Shown: positions 10,475 to 22,362, numbered from the stretch's first letter. The stretch: 64,000 nucleotides of DNA from Euptelea pleiosperma (GCA_035048495.1 CM068546.1:17862435-17926434); one strand, 5' to 3'. The notes: generated by a model from the sequence alone, not told the origin. Program-made: numbers and translations.

Positions 10475-12550
10475 CTGTTTGAGAATAATAAAAGAACTTA
10501 AGGCACATCCTATGAAGAGGATCCTAGCTAGTTTCTTCAGATTTAAAAATGAATGTTGGAGAAGGTATGAAAATTTTCACAACTAAATCTATATATGCGT
10601 GCCTATGTATCTATGTAAACAGTACAACTTATGGGCTTTATATCTGGAGAACATACAAAAGCTACATCCATGTCTAATTCCAAGATATCTAAAACCAAAC
10701 CAGTTCAGGAAAATGATAAACTCTGCAAAACTATCAAATAAGAGGAAGTGTTTTTTATGCACATTAATTTTTAAACCAATATACATTCCATAATGCGATT
10801 TTGTCTTTCTACTTACACTCATGGTTTCCAGTTTCTATCAATATGCATTGATGCAATGTGTATCAGTTCATCCCACATATTAAAATGATACCTCCATGTA
10901 CGTAAAAACGACCAACTCTTTCTAATTTCTCAGTCAAAAACTTATCTAGTCCACATCAAATCTCGGGTCTGAAGGAGCTTAACGAGCATTTAGAATGCAA
11001 TTTTTTTCTCTATTTTGGCATAAGTGGGTTAGAACATCAAAGATCTAGCATAAAATGGTTGCAATATCACGATCCAAACCAGATACACAGATCTGTTATT
11101 CATTAGATACATATTTCATTTTTAACTTACTAGGATAAAATGAAATACATAAATATATATACTTCTAGTTGTTTCTTACATTAAATATCCAATAAGTGCA
11201 CTTCTAGCTGTTTTTTACATTGTCATGTATAAATTGCATTAAAGTACATCATAATGTGTAAGTTTGACTTTTCATTACATTGGCATGAATAAATTTGCAT
11301 TAAAGTAGGTTACATTACCGTCATAATGTGTAAGACTTTTTAGCCTCATAGTTGTGTGTTGATGCATATAGATGGCTATTTGACTTGTCTTTTTGAAATC
11401 AAATGGATTTTGTAGTATTTGGACTTTAGAGAACATTTTCATGCTTGTTTTAGCAATTTTTTAAAAATCAATGCAAGCTTCCATGTGTTTCCAAAAACTT
11501 GCATATTCTTTGAACCTTGTTTTCACTTGTATTAAATTACATATCATATCGGCCCAAGGTCAATACTATAATTGAAACCAATTCTTTGAAACTTGTTTAC
11601 ACTTTTATGTAGCATAATATTCTTACGAATCCATTTTTCATATTTATTGCTTGTCAAAAGAAAGAAATCAACTCAGCTTAATCATGCTCAATTTAAAGAC
11701 ATTAGCTTTCTTCACACAGTAATAGAAATTATAGCCATATGACATCTAGCACATCATGAAACTGTGAAGGAGGTCCCCATATATTGCATAGGAATCTAAA
11801 GCAACTTTTTTAATCACATCACCAAGAATCTTAATCATGTTAACTAAACTTGTAGTTCTTTTCTACTGGCTAAAGCCACTAGTATTCAAGGTACAATAAG
11901 GGACCTCACTTTTGGTTAAAAGCAAACCACCATCATCCCATGGTCACCATATAAGTTGAACGAATTTTTTTTGGCAAAAAATGGAAGTAGTAAAACAAAG
12001 ATCCTAATGAAATTGCACTACCAAAAATTATCTACAATTACTACAGTGTTAAGCGACAAACTATATCTCTCATCACATATCTAGATCCCCTACACTAATT
12101 GATATTCGCTCAAAAGTGCTTATTTTAAACAATTATCATCTTAGCGTTGTCACACTCTCCTACATAAAACTTCGATTTTTATCAATAATTCTACGTAAGA
12201 GTTTCTACTATTACGTAGAACACACTTTTTAGACAAAAATCAACTATTTGCATGAATTAAACCCATTTTCGAAAGTCTAGATATTAAGTCGTTTTGATCA
12301 AGTCTCATTATGTGCTTTTTCTATTGCAGGAAACAAAATCGGACGATTCTGATAGAATGCGGGCCCACTATCAACCTCCAAAGCTGATGATCAAAGCTTA
12401 AAGAGCCAATGGGCTAAGATAAGAAGATACAGGTCAAATGCTGGGAAAGTCAAAGAGTCGGAAAAGCTTGAGAGAAGATCAAGAGAGAAGGAAAGCCAAG
12501 TGCCCAGAGAAAAGACTAAGGAGATTAAAGCTTAATCAACTAACACAAAA
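10475..12550. other. AT-rich intronic sequence without recognised elements
   Basis: No coding frame with a known domain, no LTR pair and no terminal inverted repeat was seen. The stretch is AT-rich and looks like ordinary plant intron. A small imperfect tandem duplication lies at 11160-11335. Confidence 0.5.
11160..11335. repeat. Imperfect tandem repeats in the intron
   Basis: The phrase CATAATGTGTAAG ends two successive units (about 11250-11262 and 11319-11331). Each is preceded by CATG(T/A)ATAAATT(T)GCATTAAAGTA. A second pair, ACTTCTAG(T/C)TGTTT, occurs at about 11161 and 11200. These look like slippage-derived duplications with no evident function. Confidence 0.5.
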
Positions 12551-12552
12551 CT

Positions 12553-12626
12553 AATGCTTGCTCAATTGGTAAAGTATGCAGAAGACCAAGACAGAGACCA
12601 GGATTCAAGACCCTCTGCTAGCATTT
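12553..12626 (+). other. tRNA-like segment, possible SINE head (weak)
   Basis: TGCTTGC near 12554 pairs with GCTAGCA near 12616 apart from one base. Between them lie CTCAATTGGTAAAG, like a tRNA D-arm/A box, and GGATTCAAGACC, like a B box. The T-stem pairs poorly, so it is not an intact tRNA. A tRNA-derived SINE is possible, but no second copy or A-tail was identified. Confidence 0.28.
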
Positions 12627-12629
12627 TCT

Positions 12630-14360
12630 CTTTATTTTGTAGTATTTTCTCTCTCCTCTCTAAACCCTAATTTTCTCTCTCCTCTTTCTATCAACCATCC
12701 GATCCTCTCTCCTTTCGCAATCACTCCATCCTACGGCCTACCTCGCCTAATCTCCATCGTCCAATGATCCATCAAATCATCACCATCCATCTCGATCGTC
12801 CGATCATCAATCCACATTATCACACCCATTCTCTGTGCGATCGGCACACGATCTACAAGATAAACGATTATCCAAGAGAAGGTGCTCTTAGCTGTGTGAG
12901 TAATGTGTCCATCAAAGGAGCACCAAAAATGGATGCTCCAAATTTCATAGATGTTAAAAAATGTCAATTCCTGTCAAAAGATTTTGGAGAGTTCCAAAAT
13001 AATTTCGAGAAAGTCCAAATGATTTGAAAGGAAATTTTATTTTGGTTAGGAGATTTTGGAGAACTATTGTTTTGGATACAAATGAGTCAAAATGTGAAAA
13101 ATGAAGTTTTTCCTTTTTTTAAAGAATAATTTTAGGAAAGAATTTATGGATGGAGTTGATTTTAAAAGTAGGATTTCCAAAAGAAGTGGGAATTTCTAAA
13201 AGAGGAATAAAGCATTAAATGGAAAAACATATTGGGCTTTGATATACTAAGAGGTAGGCATTAGATCCAAAATAAGGTTGAAAGATTGTTGCATGACTTG
13301 GATTTTGGCAACTAAAGAGGAAACTTGTTGTTGGTGTCAAAAAGAAAAGGAGAGGAGATCTCCAGATTTAAAAAAAAAAAAATAGCATTTCAAAAAGAAT
13401 GACAAGAAGGGCAGCTCAACGGTTAGGATTCTCTCTTGAGGGCTGGAGAGAGATCCACGTATCTCTCATTCAAATCTATAAAGTTTGGATTCTCTCACAA
13501 TTAAAAAGCCTAGCCGAACCCTAACGGCCTCATCCTATATTCTCTTCATCTTTCCCTCTAATCACTAAGCCCTCACCACCAAACTCTAATATATCTTCTC
13601 TCCCATCTCTCTTTCTCTATTCTCTCTCACGCCCCTCTCACAAGCTCTCTTCGCTATCCACTCTCGCCCAAATAACCCATCACAGGTTTTCTCTAAGCCG
13701 ATCATCTCCATTACTGCCGGAGTTGCTACCTGCAACTTCCGGCCATCACCTGGTTCTCTACCACCACCATTCACATCATCGCCAGCGCTACACGTTGCTT
13801 TGTTCACCACAAAGTGACCCTCCTTCACCCACTCCACCAGCGCCACCTGCTAGAGCGTCATCATCCTTCCACAAACCTGCAAGGGACCGGCCAAAACAAC
13901 TCCAACCTGCTGCCGCCTTACATCAAACGGTGTTACAAACACCAGCACCCCACACTCTCCTCTTCTCTCCAGCGTCTCCCTTTCCACCATTAATTTGAAA
14001 CCACCCCCTTGCTGCATCAAGCAGCAAAGTTGAAGCAAGAGAACCCACTGGTTCAGCCTCACCACCCTTGTCGGACCTGCAACTCCAGAACCGGCGCTCC
14101 TTTCTTCACTGCCTCCATCAACCTCCATCACTCCCACTTAGTGGCTTCTCCTCCAACACTTCGTGCAAGCCTCATCTCCTTCCAAGCGTCTCTCATCACG
14201 AACCTGCAACCACTGTTCAACGGTTTGCATCCTTCAGCCTCTGCCACCTTGGACCTGCAACTTGAAGATCGTCTCCCAAAACGTACAAGCCAGTGCACCA
14301 CAAATTCCTTCCACCTATCCTTCACCCACCGACATGCTGGTCCCTTCATCATCTAGCATG
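12630..14360. other. Pyrimidine-rich non-coding sequence, probable LTR or untranslated remains
   Basis: The stretch is rich in CTCTCTCC tracts (12640-12720, 13540-13640) and proline-coding frames on both strands (13723-14399). Such CT-rich leaders are common downstream of the TATA box in plant LTRs. I found no matching second copy, no PBS and no protein domain. The short frames are composition artefacts. The segment continues at 16544 after the inserted LTR element. Confidence 0.35.
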
Positions 14361-14365
14361 TCTTT

Positions 14366-15049
14366 TGACGCAAGACGGGAGTACCGTTCCGCGATTTGAG
14401 AAGGAATGAAAAGGGAAGGTTACTATTCACGTCACTATTCACATGACACTATTCACGTGGCACTATTCATGCAGCACTATTCATAGTGTTGTATGATTTG
14501 GGTTTTTTTAGGTAAGAAATTGACTGAAAAAGGAAAATAGAGATAGAGAAAGAGATGAATAAAAAGATACATTCGGCTTCGCACCAAGAGAGGATGGCTT
14601 CACACCACAAGAGAGATTTGTCAAAGAGATTTCTATTTTTTCATTGATAATTTTTCATCCTTAAAATCAAAATGTACATCACCTTTTATAGACTCCCTAC
14701 TTGAACTTTCCTAATTCTAATCTAATTGAAATTAGAAACTCCTAATACAAGTCAACTATTGTGATCAATAATAAAATCCTAATTGGAAACAAAATCTCAA
14801 TTGAAAATACTAGTTAAATTAAAACAAATCTTCGTGGGGTCCATTAAAAATAGAAAAATCAAAATTTACTATAAATAGTAAATTCGAGATTTACTATAAA
14901 TAGTAAAAACGAGATTTATTATAAATAGTAATTTCGGTATTTACATAAATAGTAAAAACGTGAATTACTATAAATAGTAAATAGGATCCACTTGATTAGG
15001 CATTGATTCGGTGTAGCGCGGACGATCGTAGTAGAATGCTCCCGCATCA
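14366..15049 (-). repeat. 3' LTR of the 2.17-kb element
   Basis: This is the minus-strand downstream copy. It contains two internal arrays: ACTATTCAC-type repeats (about 14421-14490), and TTACTATAAATAGTAA palindromes repeated about five times with 22-28 bp spacing (about 14865-14992). It pairs with 15856-16538 over its whole length. Confidence 0.9.
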
Positions 15050-15183
15050 AACCCTCCTTGTTGAAAAGAATTCGACCTCGAATTCAAGTTGAGATATTAC
15101 AATAGGCTTTTCCAGCGGAAGAGATATTTGGAGTACTTTCCCTTCGGTTTTTTCTTTTGCATCTTTGACAGGTGTAAACTTTT

Positions 15184-15814
15184 TTAAACATGGTCTATGT
15201 CCTCAACTCTGGCCTTCTTTGATAAAAAATCCTTGCTTGTTCCATCTGCTTTATTTTCAGCTGTCGGCTCTAAAACAACAGAAATATCTAGTTTCAGATC
15301 TGGATCTTCTATACTATTTGGGCCATCTTCAACTGGAGCGTCTGAACCAAGGGAATCATCATCATTTTCATTATCCATAACAACATGCGGATCAATATGA
15401 TTATCCTCCATCTTTTCGTCTGATACAACTATAGGAGCTTCAGGACTGGCTAATTCCTCAATTTTGGCTTTTTCTTCCTCGTCGATTTTTTCATTTTCCT
15501 TAGATGGAAAAATACCCTCTTGTTCAATGGCTTTTTATTTCTTTGTTCACTTGCTTCTCGACTTGCTTTGAGACCTCTTTAGGGGCTTTTTTTGCTGTGA
15601 AACCTTCTAATAGCTTGCCAGAAAGAGGTGGAAAAGTCGGTGGTGGTGGTAGTGACTTTCCAAGACGGCAGTTGCTGATTGGAATTCTGGCGAAGATCCT
15701 TGCTTCTAGTTTGCTCTCAATACGATTTATCTGGCCACCGCTCTCAAAACGATTTATCACATCGTTTAGTTTAGCTAACGCGGCTACCAAAGATTGCGAA
15801 CCAATATGAGACAT
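15184..15814 (-). pseudogene. ORF of the 2.17-kb element, unknown function, one frameshift
   Basis: The ATG at 15814 lies 41 nt after the LTR, just past the PBS. It opens 96 codons (MSHIGSQSLVAALAKLND...) ending at 15524. A different frame, open from about 15530 to the TAA at 15186-15184, continues with acidic sequence (IDEEEKAKIEEL, then NENDDDSLGSD) and would rejoin the first after a single-base shift near 15525-15535. The undamaged product would be roughly 210 residues: an N-terminal helical part, a PPPPTFPPL proline stretch, a K/E-rich helix and an acidic tail. I see no zinc knuckle, no protease DSG and no similarity to Copia or Gypsy Gag that I can recognise. It could be a diverged Gag-like protein or a captured host segment. 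Function unknown. Confidence 0.5.
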
Positions 15815-15855
15815 TTTTCGATCAGGAGTTTCGAACTGGGCTCTGATACCAAATT

Positions 15856-16538
15856 TGACGCAGGACGGGAGTACCGTTCCGCGATTTGAGAAAATGAAAA
15901 GGGAAAGTTACTATTCACGTCACTATTCACGTGGCAATATTCACGCAGCACTATTCACAGTGTTACATGATTTGGGTTTTTTTAGGTAAGAAATTGACTA
16001 AAAAAGGAAAATAGAGATAGAACAAGAGAGGGATAAAAAATACCTTCGGCTTCGCACCAAATTAGCTTGGCTTCGCACTAAGAGAGGATGGCTTCACACC
16101 ACGAGAGATTTCTCAAAGAGATTTCTATTTTTTCATTCATAATTTTTCATCCTTAAAATCAAAAGGTACATCAACTTTTATAGACTCCCTACTTAAACTT
16201 TCCTAATTCTAATCTAATTGAAATTAGAAACTCCTAATACAAGTCAACTATTGCGATCAATAATAAAATCCTAATTGGAAACAAAATCTCAATTGAAAAT
16301 ACTAAATTAAAACAAATCTTCGTGGGGTCCATTAAAATTTGTAAAATCAAAATTTACTGTAAATAGTAAATTCGGGATTTACTATAAATAGTAAAAACGA
16401 GATTTACTATAAATAGTAATTTCGGGATTTACTATAAATAATAAAAACGTGAATTACTATAAATAGTAAATAGGATCCACTTGATTAGGCATTGATTCAG
16501 TGTAGCACGGACGATTGTAGTAGAATGCTCCCGCATCA
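15856..16538 (-). repeat. 5' LTR of the 2.17-kb element
   Basis: This is the minus-strand upstream copy, directly followed (15855 downward) by the PBS. It shares the ACTATTCAC array and the TATAAATAGTAA palindrome array with the 3' copy but differs by scattered substitutions and small indels, for example an extra TTAGCTTGGCTTCGCAC segment near 16066. Confidence 0.9.
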
Positions 16539-16543
16539 TCTTT

Positions 16544-17340
16544 CCTAGCACGAATGTTAAACGGCTAGGGAGGGCACCTGCAACCTCCACAATCCCGCCA
16601 CCTGCACTCTCCACGATCCACAGTCACCAACACCCACCTTCTCCATAGGTTGTTGTCCATTCCACCTTCTCTTCCTCACCCCTACAGTGTTAAGTTCTCT
16701 AAGTGATAAGTTTTCTCTATCTAGTTCTTCTCTCATAGCTTCTTTCTCTAAACTTTCTCTTATTTCTCTCTCTAGATTCTAGATAGGTTCTACTTCTCTC
16801 TCTATCTCCCTTCTTAGATAGTTTCATCTATGTTGCTTTAATTTCTACCATTTTGCAAGCATTGTAATTTTCATTATTTTTAATAAAAGTTAGTTTTTGT
16901 AATGTCATTTCCTGCTAATTGTTTCCGTACTTCAATCTCTGTTGTTTTATTGATCTAGTAGATCTCTCTAAAAATCTCAAGCATGTTTTAAAAATCCCGA
17001 TCTCTCACCACTCTCAACCCACCATCATTCGCAGCACTTTCTGTGGAAAAATCCGTCATTTTATGTTCTTTAGTTGTGCTAACTAACCCTGAGTGCAGAC
17101 GATATCCGACATACTTCCACTATGCGAGAATTGCTATTTTTGCAGGATAAAAGTCTCGGATTATTAAAAATATTGTTGAAATTAGGGTTTCCAATTCGAC
17201 GACACGGAAAAACCCTTGTTTCACTAATCCACCAAAACTGATGGGCTTGAGGCGTGACACCATATGGTCTCACAGCTCCTCCTTAGGTGTGATACCAAAT
17301 CCCCATTCAAGTAGCACGCATCATCCCCTTACCCAATTGC
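16544..17340. other. Pyrimidine-rich sequence continuing 12630-14360; no gene
   Basis: This is the other side of the insertion of the 2.17-kb element. It holds CTCTCTCTAGAT-type tracts (about 16730-16810) and a region with splice-like and leader-like character, but no protein domain. It may be the 5' leader of Copia 1 that starts at 17356, but no PBS was found. Confidence 0.35.
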
Positions 17341-17355
17341 CTACCCAATTACCAT

Positions 17356-19596
17356 GTGTGTTCAAGAGTAAGGGAGATTGAAGCAAGAGAAACTAGAAAA
17401 TGTCCATCTAGTTTCTCATGGAAATTGACATTGGAAGAAAGGGAAGGTACTTTTCGAAAGGAGAAGAAAATGAACGATTCGGTGAATCATACTGGCAATA
17501 AGGACAATGTCATTTGCTTCTTCTGCAAAAAAAGACACCTTAAGAAGGAATGCCCCAAATACAGAGCTTGGCTCGAGAAGAAAGGTAAATTCATCTCCTT
17601 AGTGTGTTATGAATCTAATATGGTTAGTATTCATCACGATACTTGGTGGATTGGTTCGGGTTCTACAATCCATGTTGCCAATACCATGTAGGGTTTTCTC
17701 AACCGAAGGAGGTCAACGGAAAGTGAACGGAGCATTTATTCAGAAAATGAGATGTGTTCACATGTGGAAGCATTTGGAACCTCCAGACTCATCCTACAAA
17801 ATGGCTGTGTTAGACTTAGATAGGACTTTCTGTATTCCATCCTTTTTAAGAAACCTTATTTCAATTTCTAGACTTAGCCCATTTGGTTTTAATTTCAATT
17901 TTGATGATTCTTTTAATTTGATGAAAAACTCCATTATTGTAGAAACTGGTACTCTTTAGTCTTTATGATGGATTATATAGACTTCATTTGGATCCTAGCT
18001 TTGATTATAACATTTTGACTATGTATGGTAATATTGGCATTAAGTGTAGTATCGTGAATGAGAAATCATATATGTTGTGGCACATGAGATTGGGACATAT
18101 CTCCACAGACATAATCAAAAGGTTAGTGAATGAAGGAGTCCTTTGGGCTCTTGATTTCTCTGACTTCGATATTTGTGTGGACTGCATAAAGGGATAGCAG
18201 ACCAACAAAACCAAGAAAGATGCCAAAAGGAGTTCTCAAACTTTGGAAATCATACACGCTGATATATATGGACATTTTCCTACTCCATGTTTGAATGGTC
18301 AAAGATACTTCATCTCATTCATACACGATTTACGTATCTCTATCTGCTTTATGAGAAAAGTGAGGCACTAGATGCTTTCAAAATCTCTAAAGCAGAAGTG
18401 AAGAAACAAACATAAAAGAAGATTAAAATCGTGAGGTCGGATAAAGGTGGAGAATATTACGATAGGTACACTAGTGCAAGACAAAAACCAGGTCCATTTG
18501 CAAGGTTCCTTGAGGAACACAGCATTGTTGCCCAATATAGAATGCCAGGTTCACCATATCAAAATGGCGTGGCCGAAAGAAGGAATCGTACATTAATGGA
18601 CATGGTAAGGAGTACGCTTTGTACCTCCACATTCTCCCTTCCCTTGTGGAGTGAGACCTTAAAAACCATTGTGTACATCTTAAACAAGGTTCTCACTAAA
18701 GCAGTTCCTAAAACACCCTTTGAGTTATAGAACGGTTGGAAACCAAGTTTAGAACATGTACACATAGGGTTGTGCAATTGAGGTCAGGGTGTACAAATTA
18801 CAAGAGAAAAAGTTGGACCCAATGACAGTTTGTGGATATTTCATTGGCTATTTAGAACGGTCCAAGGGATTCAGATTCTTTTGTCCTACCCATACCCCAA
18901 ATATTGTTGAGGCAAGAAATGCTAAATTTCTTGAGGATGGCAACATCAGTGGGAGTGAGCATTCTCAAAATTTAATTTTTGAGGAATTGTGGGATCAAGT
19001 AGCTACATCTGCAATTACAGAAGGGTTGGCCGTTTATCATGACTATTATCTTGATGTCATACATGATAAGCAATCAACTCAAGAAATGCTACCCTATTAG
19101 GAACAAGTTTCCATAGAGGTTGTTGTTCAACATCCACAAAATAAGGAAACCCGCAATTTCTTCTAACTATGTTGTGTACCTACAAGAATTTGACTATGAT
19201 ATTGGAGTTGAGGATGATCCAGTTACGTTTTCACAAGCCATGAGTGGAGATAAATCCACATTTTGGTATGATACCATGAAAGATTAAATGAATTCAATGG
19301 CTAACAACCAAGTTTGGAATCTCGTTGAATTACCTAAAGGAGTCAAAACCATTGGTTGCAAATGGTTCTATGACCAAAAAGGACTCAACTGGTAATATAG
19401 AACGATATAAGGCCAAACTTGTAGCCAAAGGATTCGCTCAAAAGGAAGGCATTGGTTACCATGAAACCTTCTCTCCAGTTTCAAAGAAGGATTCGCTTCA
19501 TATAAACATGGCATTGGTAGCTCATTTCGATTTAGAGCTACATCAAATGGATGTGAAAACAACCTTCCTCAATGGGGAATTGGAGGAAGAGGTCTA
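17356..19596 (+). pseudogene. Copia 1: degenerate gag-pol, Gag zinc knuckle to early RT
   Basis: Domains in order: a Gag zinc knuckle CFFCKKRHLKKEC at about 17516-17555 (one residue short of CX2CX4HX4C); protease WWIGSGSTIHV at about 17645-17677, where the catalytic Asp of DSG is Gly; the GAG-pre-integrase block LWHMRLGHIS ... CVDCIKG at 18075-18195; integrase core pieces ([21 protein letters not shown]) at 18431-18730; an integrase tail GYFIGYLERSKGFRFF; and RT N-terminus ([32 protein letters not shown]) at about 19390-19596. Stops and frameshifts occur throughout. It breaks off inside RT exactly at the centre of an inverted duplication. No LTR was found at either end. It is of the Tork/SIRE-like sort, unlike Copias 2-5. 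Confidence 0.88.
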
Positions 19597-20141
19597 GCCC
19601 ATTATATCACGTAGACCTCTTCCTTCAATTCCCCATTGAGGAAGGTTGTTTTCATATCCATTTGATGTAGCTCTAAATCGAAATGAACTACCAATGCCAT
19701 GATTATTCGAAGCGAATCCTTCTTTGAAACTGGAGAGAAGGTTTCATGGTAATCAATGCCTTTATTTTGAGTGAATCCTTTGGCTACAAGTCTAGCCTTA
19801 TATCGTTCTATATTACCAGTTGAGTCCTTTTAGGTCTTATAGACCCATTTGCAATCAATGGTCTTGACTCCTTTAGGTAATTCAATGAGATTCCAAACTT
19901 AGTTGTTAGCCATTGAATTCATTTAATCTTTCATGGTATCATACCAAAATGTGGATTTATCTCCACTCATGGCTTGTGAAAACGTAACTGGATCATCCTC
20001 AACTCCAATATCATAGTCAAATTCTTCTAGGTACACAACATAGTCAGAAGAAATTGCGAGTTTCCTTATTCTTGAGGATCTTCTTAATGCCATGTCTACA
20101 TCCTCATTTTGTGGATGTTGAACAACAGCCTCTATGGCAAC
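19099..20141. repeat. Inverted duplication of a Copia RT segment (arms about 0.5 kb, 15-bp spacer)
   Basis: Bases 19099-19596 are repeated in reverse complement at 19612-20141, with only GCCCATTATATCACG between. The arms match at a few percent divergence by eye. The left arm lacks about 40 bp present in the right arm (the DVDMALRRSSRIRK part, between AAAAT and AAGG). Both arms end at the same RT codon (EEEV). This is an almost perfect long hairpin, most simply made by inverted template switching, or by two insertions of opposite orientation followed by deletion. Confidence 0.9.
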
Positions 20142-20312
20142 TTGTTCCTGATGGACAGAAAATTGAGCCAAAACCAAGTCCTTCGAAGGACAGAAAATTT
20201 CCCAAAAGGGAAAGAGCGGGGGCACCCCAACAAAGTACGAACGCCCTAGGTATTGAGCAGGGGGCGCCCCAAGAAAGAGGGGGCGCCCTAGCTCCTCTCA
20301 AACAGAGTGTTG
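20142..20312. other. GC-rich junction sequence with GGGGGCGCCC repeats
   Basis: GGGGCACCCC, GGGGGCGCCCC and GGGGGCGCCC palindromes are spaced about 40 bp apart (20221-20290). The sequence sits between the inverted duplication and Copia 2 and is probably LTR or leader debris of a Sirevirus-like element, which often carries such palindromes. No ORF is supported. Confidence 0.35.
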
Positions 20313-22357
20313 AAACCTAATTGCTCCATTTTTTTGGTTCCTCCTCGTATGTTTAGTTGTGTGTGCTATGTCCACATGCTGGGTCCCAACCATACAAAGT
20401 TGGATCCCAAGTCTCTCAAATGCATTTTCCTTGGGTATTCTTCCTCCCACATAAGGTATGTGTTATCATCCCTTGTTTGGGAAGAGGTTTATCTCCATGG
20501 ATGTCACTTTTCGTGAGGATACTCCCTTCTTCCCCGTGCCTCTCTTCAAGGGAAGAAAAATAGTAAGGAATAGAGGCCTTCTTCCTCTTCCAGTGTTCCT
20601 CTTCATGTTATTCCCCCACCCACTCTCCTCGTTGAGGTGACTAACCGACCTACTACTGTGAATAGTAGTTCTGGTGGTGCTCAAGGGGAGTTTAAAGTCT
20701 ATAGCCGAAGAGGGAAAGCCACAGCTGATCCATGTCCAAGCGTACCAATTGTACCATCCTTGGATCCAGGTAATAATACCTTATCCTCTAAACCTATTGT
20801 GCCTTTGCTTCCTGTTACAAATGCGTGTGCTTCTGATCTTCTTATTGCTCTTAAAAAGGGTAAGAGGAGTTGTACTCAAAATCCCCTCAGTAACTTTGTT
20901 TCGTGTGAGGCTTTATCACTATCCTACAGGTCATTTGTTACTTCGTTGTCTACCATTCCTATACCTTCCTCAGTGGCAGGAGGGTTGAAGCATCCTAAAT
21001 GGAAGGATGCAATGGTTGAAGAGATGAGAGCCTTAGACAAGAACAATACCTGGGAACTAGTTGACTTTCCTAGATGAAAGAAACTAGTGAGATGCAGATG
21101 GATGTACATTGTGAAGTACAAGGCAGATGGGTCAGTCAAAAAGTACAAGGCAAGATTGGTAGCTAAACACAAACATATGGCATCGACTATGTGGAAACAT
21201 TTGCCCCAGTTGCGAAAATGAACTCCATAAGGGTGCTTATATCTCTTGCTGGTAACAGGTCGTGGCCTCTCCGTCAACTTGATGTGAAGAATGCATTTCT
21301 TCATGGAGACCTCAAGGAAAAAGTATACATGATCCCTCTTCCAGGATTCGTACCAACAGGAGGTGACATGAGTGTGCAGACTGAAGAAGTCCTTGTATGG
21401 GCTAAAGTATTCTCCCAGAGCATGGTGTGAAAGGTTTACCCAAGTAGTGAAGAACCGAGGTTACACCCAAAGCCAAGCTGATCATACCTTGTTTGTTAGG
21501 CATCATAGGAAGAGCACTACTGCTCTCATCGTCTATGTAGATGATACCATTTGACGGGCAATGATGCTAAAGAGGTCGCAATGTTGAAGAAATACTTAGC
21601 AGGCGAGTTTGAAACAAAGGATCTGGGCCCTCTAAAGTACCTTCTGGACATAGAGGTGGCAAAATCGAGTCAAGGGATCTTCATCTCCCAAAGGAAGTAT
21701 GTTCTAGATCTGCTTAAAAACTCTGAAAAATTAGAGGCAAGCCTATGGACACCCCTATATAGCAGAATCCCAAGTTGGGTGCGGCAAGTGATGAATTACT
21801 GAAGGACGTTGAGAACTTTCAAAGACTAGTAAGGAGATTGATATCTCTCTCTCAAACTGGACTGGATATTGCATATGCAGTCAGCGTGATTAGCCAGTAT
21901 ATGCAATCACCTAGAGACATCCACTTGGAGGCAGCACACAGGATTTTGAGGTATCTCAAATCTGCCCCTGGTAGGGGACCTCTTCAAAAAAATGGTCACA
22001 TGAGAGTGGAGTCATACACTGATGCAGACTGGGCATGTGTCAAGGATGACACAAGATCCACTTCATGGTATGGCACCTTTGTAGGGGCACTCTTGTGACA
22101 TGGAGAAGCAAGAAGCAACATGCGGTTGCTAGACCCAGTGCAAAGGCTGAGTTTCAAGCTATAGCTCATGGCTTATGCGAGATGTTGTGGTTGAAGATTC
22201 TAGTAGCTAAACTAGGATTCCCTCTTACTGGCTCAGTAAGCCTTTATTGTGATACCAAGGCAGCAATCAGTATTGCTCACAATCCAGTTTAGCATGATCG
22301 AGCAAAGCACATTGAAGGGACAAACACTTCATACGAGAGAAGATTGTTTCTAGGGAT
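20313..22357 (+). pseudogene. Copia 2, left part: integrase C-terminus, RT and RNase H
   Basis: The fragment starts within the integrase C-terminal region (PPRMFSCVCYVHMLG, LDPKSLKCIFLGYSS). It continues through the linker (GGAQGEFKVYSRRG) and RT ([35 protein letters not shown] at about 21522-21545, GEFETKDLGPLKYLL) to RNase H (DIAYAVSVISQYM, YTDADWA, VSLYCDTKAAISIAHNP). Frameshifts lie near 21340, 21550 and 21770, and a TAG replaces a codon in IAHNPV. Gag, protease and most of integrase are absent. The 3' end is displaced: Copia 3 inserted at GTTTG 22358-22362, and the rest resumes at 27548. Confidence 0.9.
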
Positions 22358-22362
22358 GTTTG

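Larger units (their letters stand above)
14366..16538 (-). mobile_element. Complete small non-autonomous LTR retrotransposon, 2173 bp, 5-bp TSD
   Basis: Two direct repeats of 684 and 683 bp flank 806 bp of internal sequence. On the minus strand each LTR begins TGATGCGGGAG and ends GCGTCA (TG...CA). Next to the 5' LTR the internal part begins AATTTGGTATCAGAGCC, containing a good tRNA-iMet PBS. Before the 3' LTR is AACAAGGAGGG, a likely polypurine tract. TCTTT flanks both sides (14361-14365, 16539-16543), a perfect target-site duplication. There is no RT, integrase or protease, only a short ORF region (15184-15814). It is larger than a TRIM and smaller than a typical LARD. It must be mobilised in trans. 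LTR similarity of roughly 90-95% by eye suggests a moderately old insertion. Confidence 0.9.

Noticed and set aside
13586..14399. Several overlapping open frames on both strands with proline- and serine-rich translations
   Set aside because: They arise from CT-rich sequence composition; no start context, domain or continuity across the inserted LTR element supports a gene.
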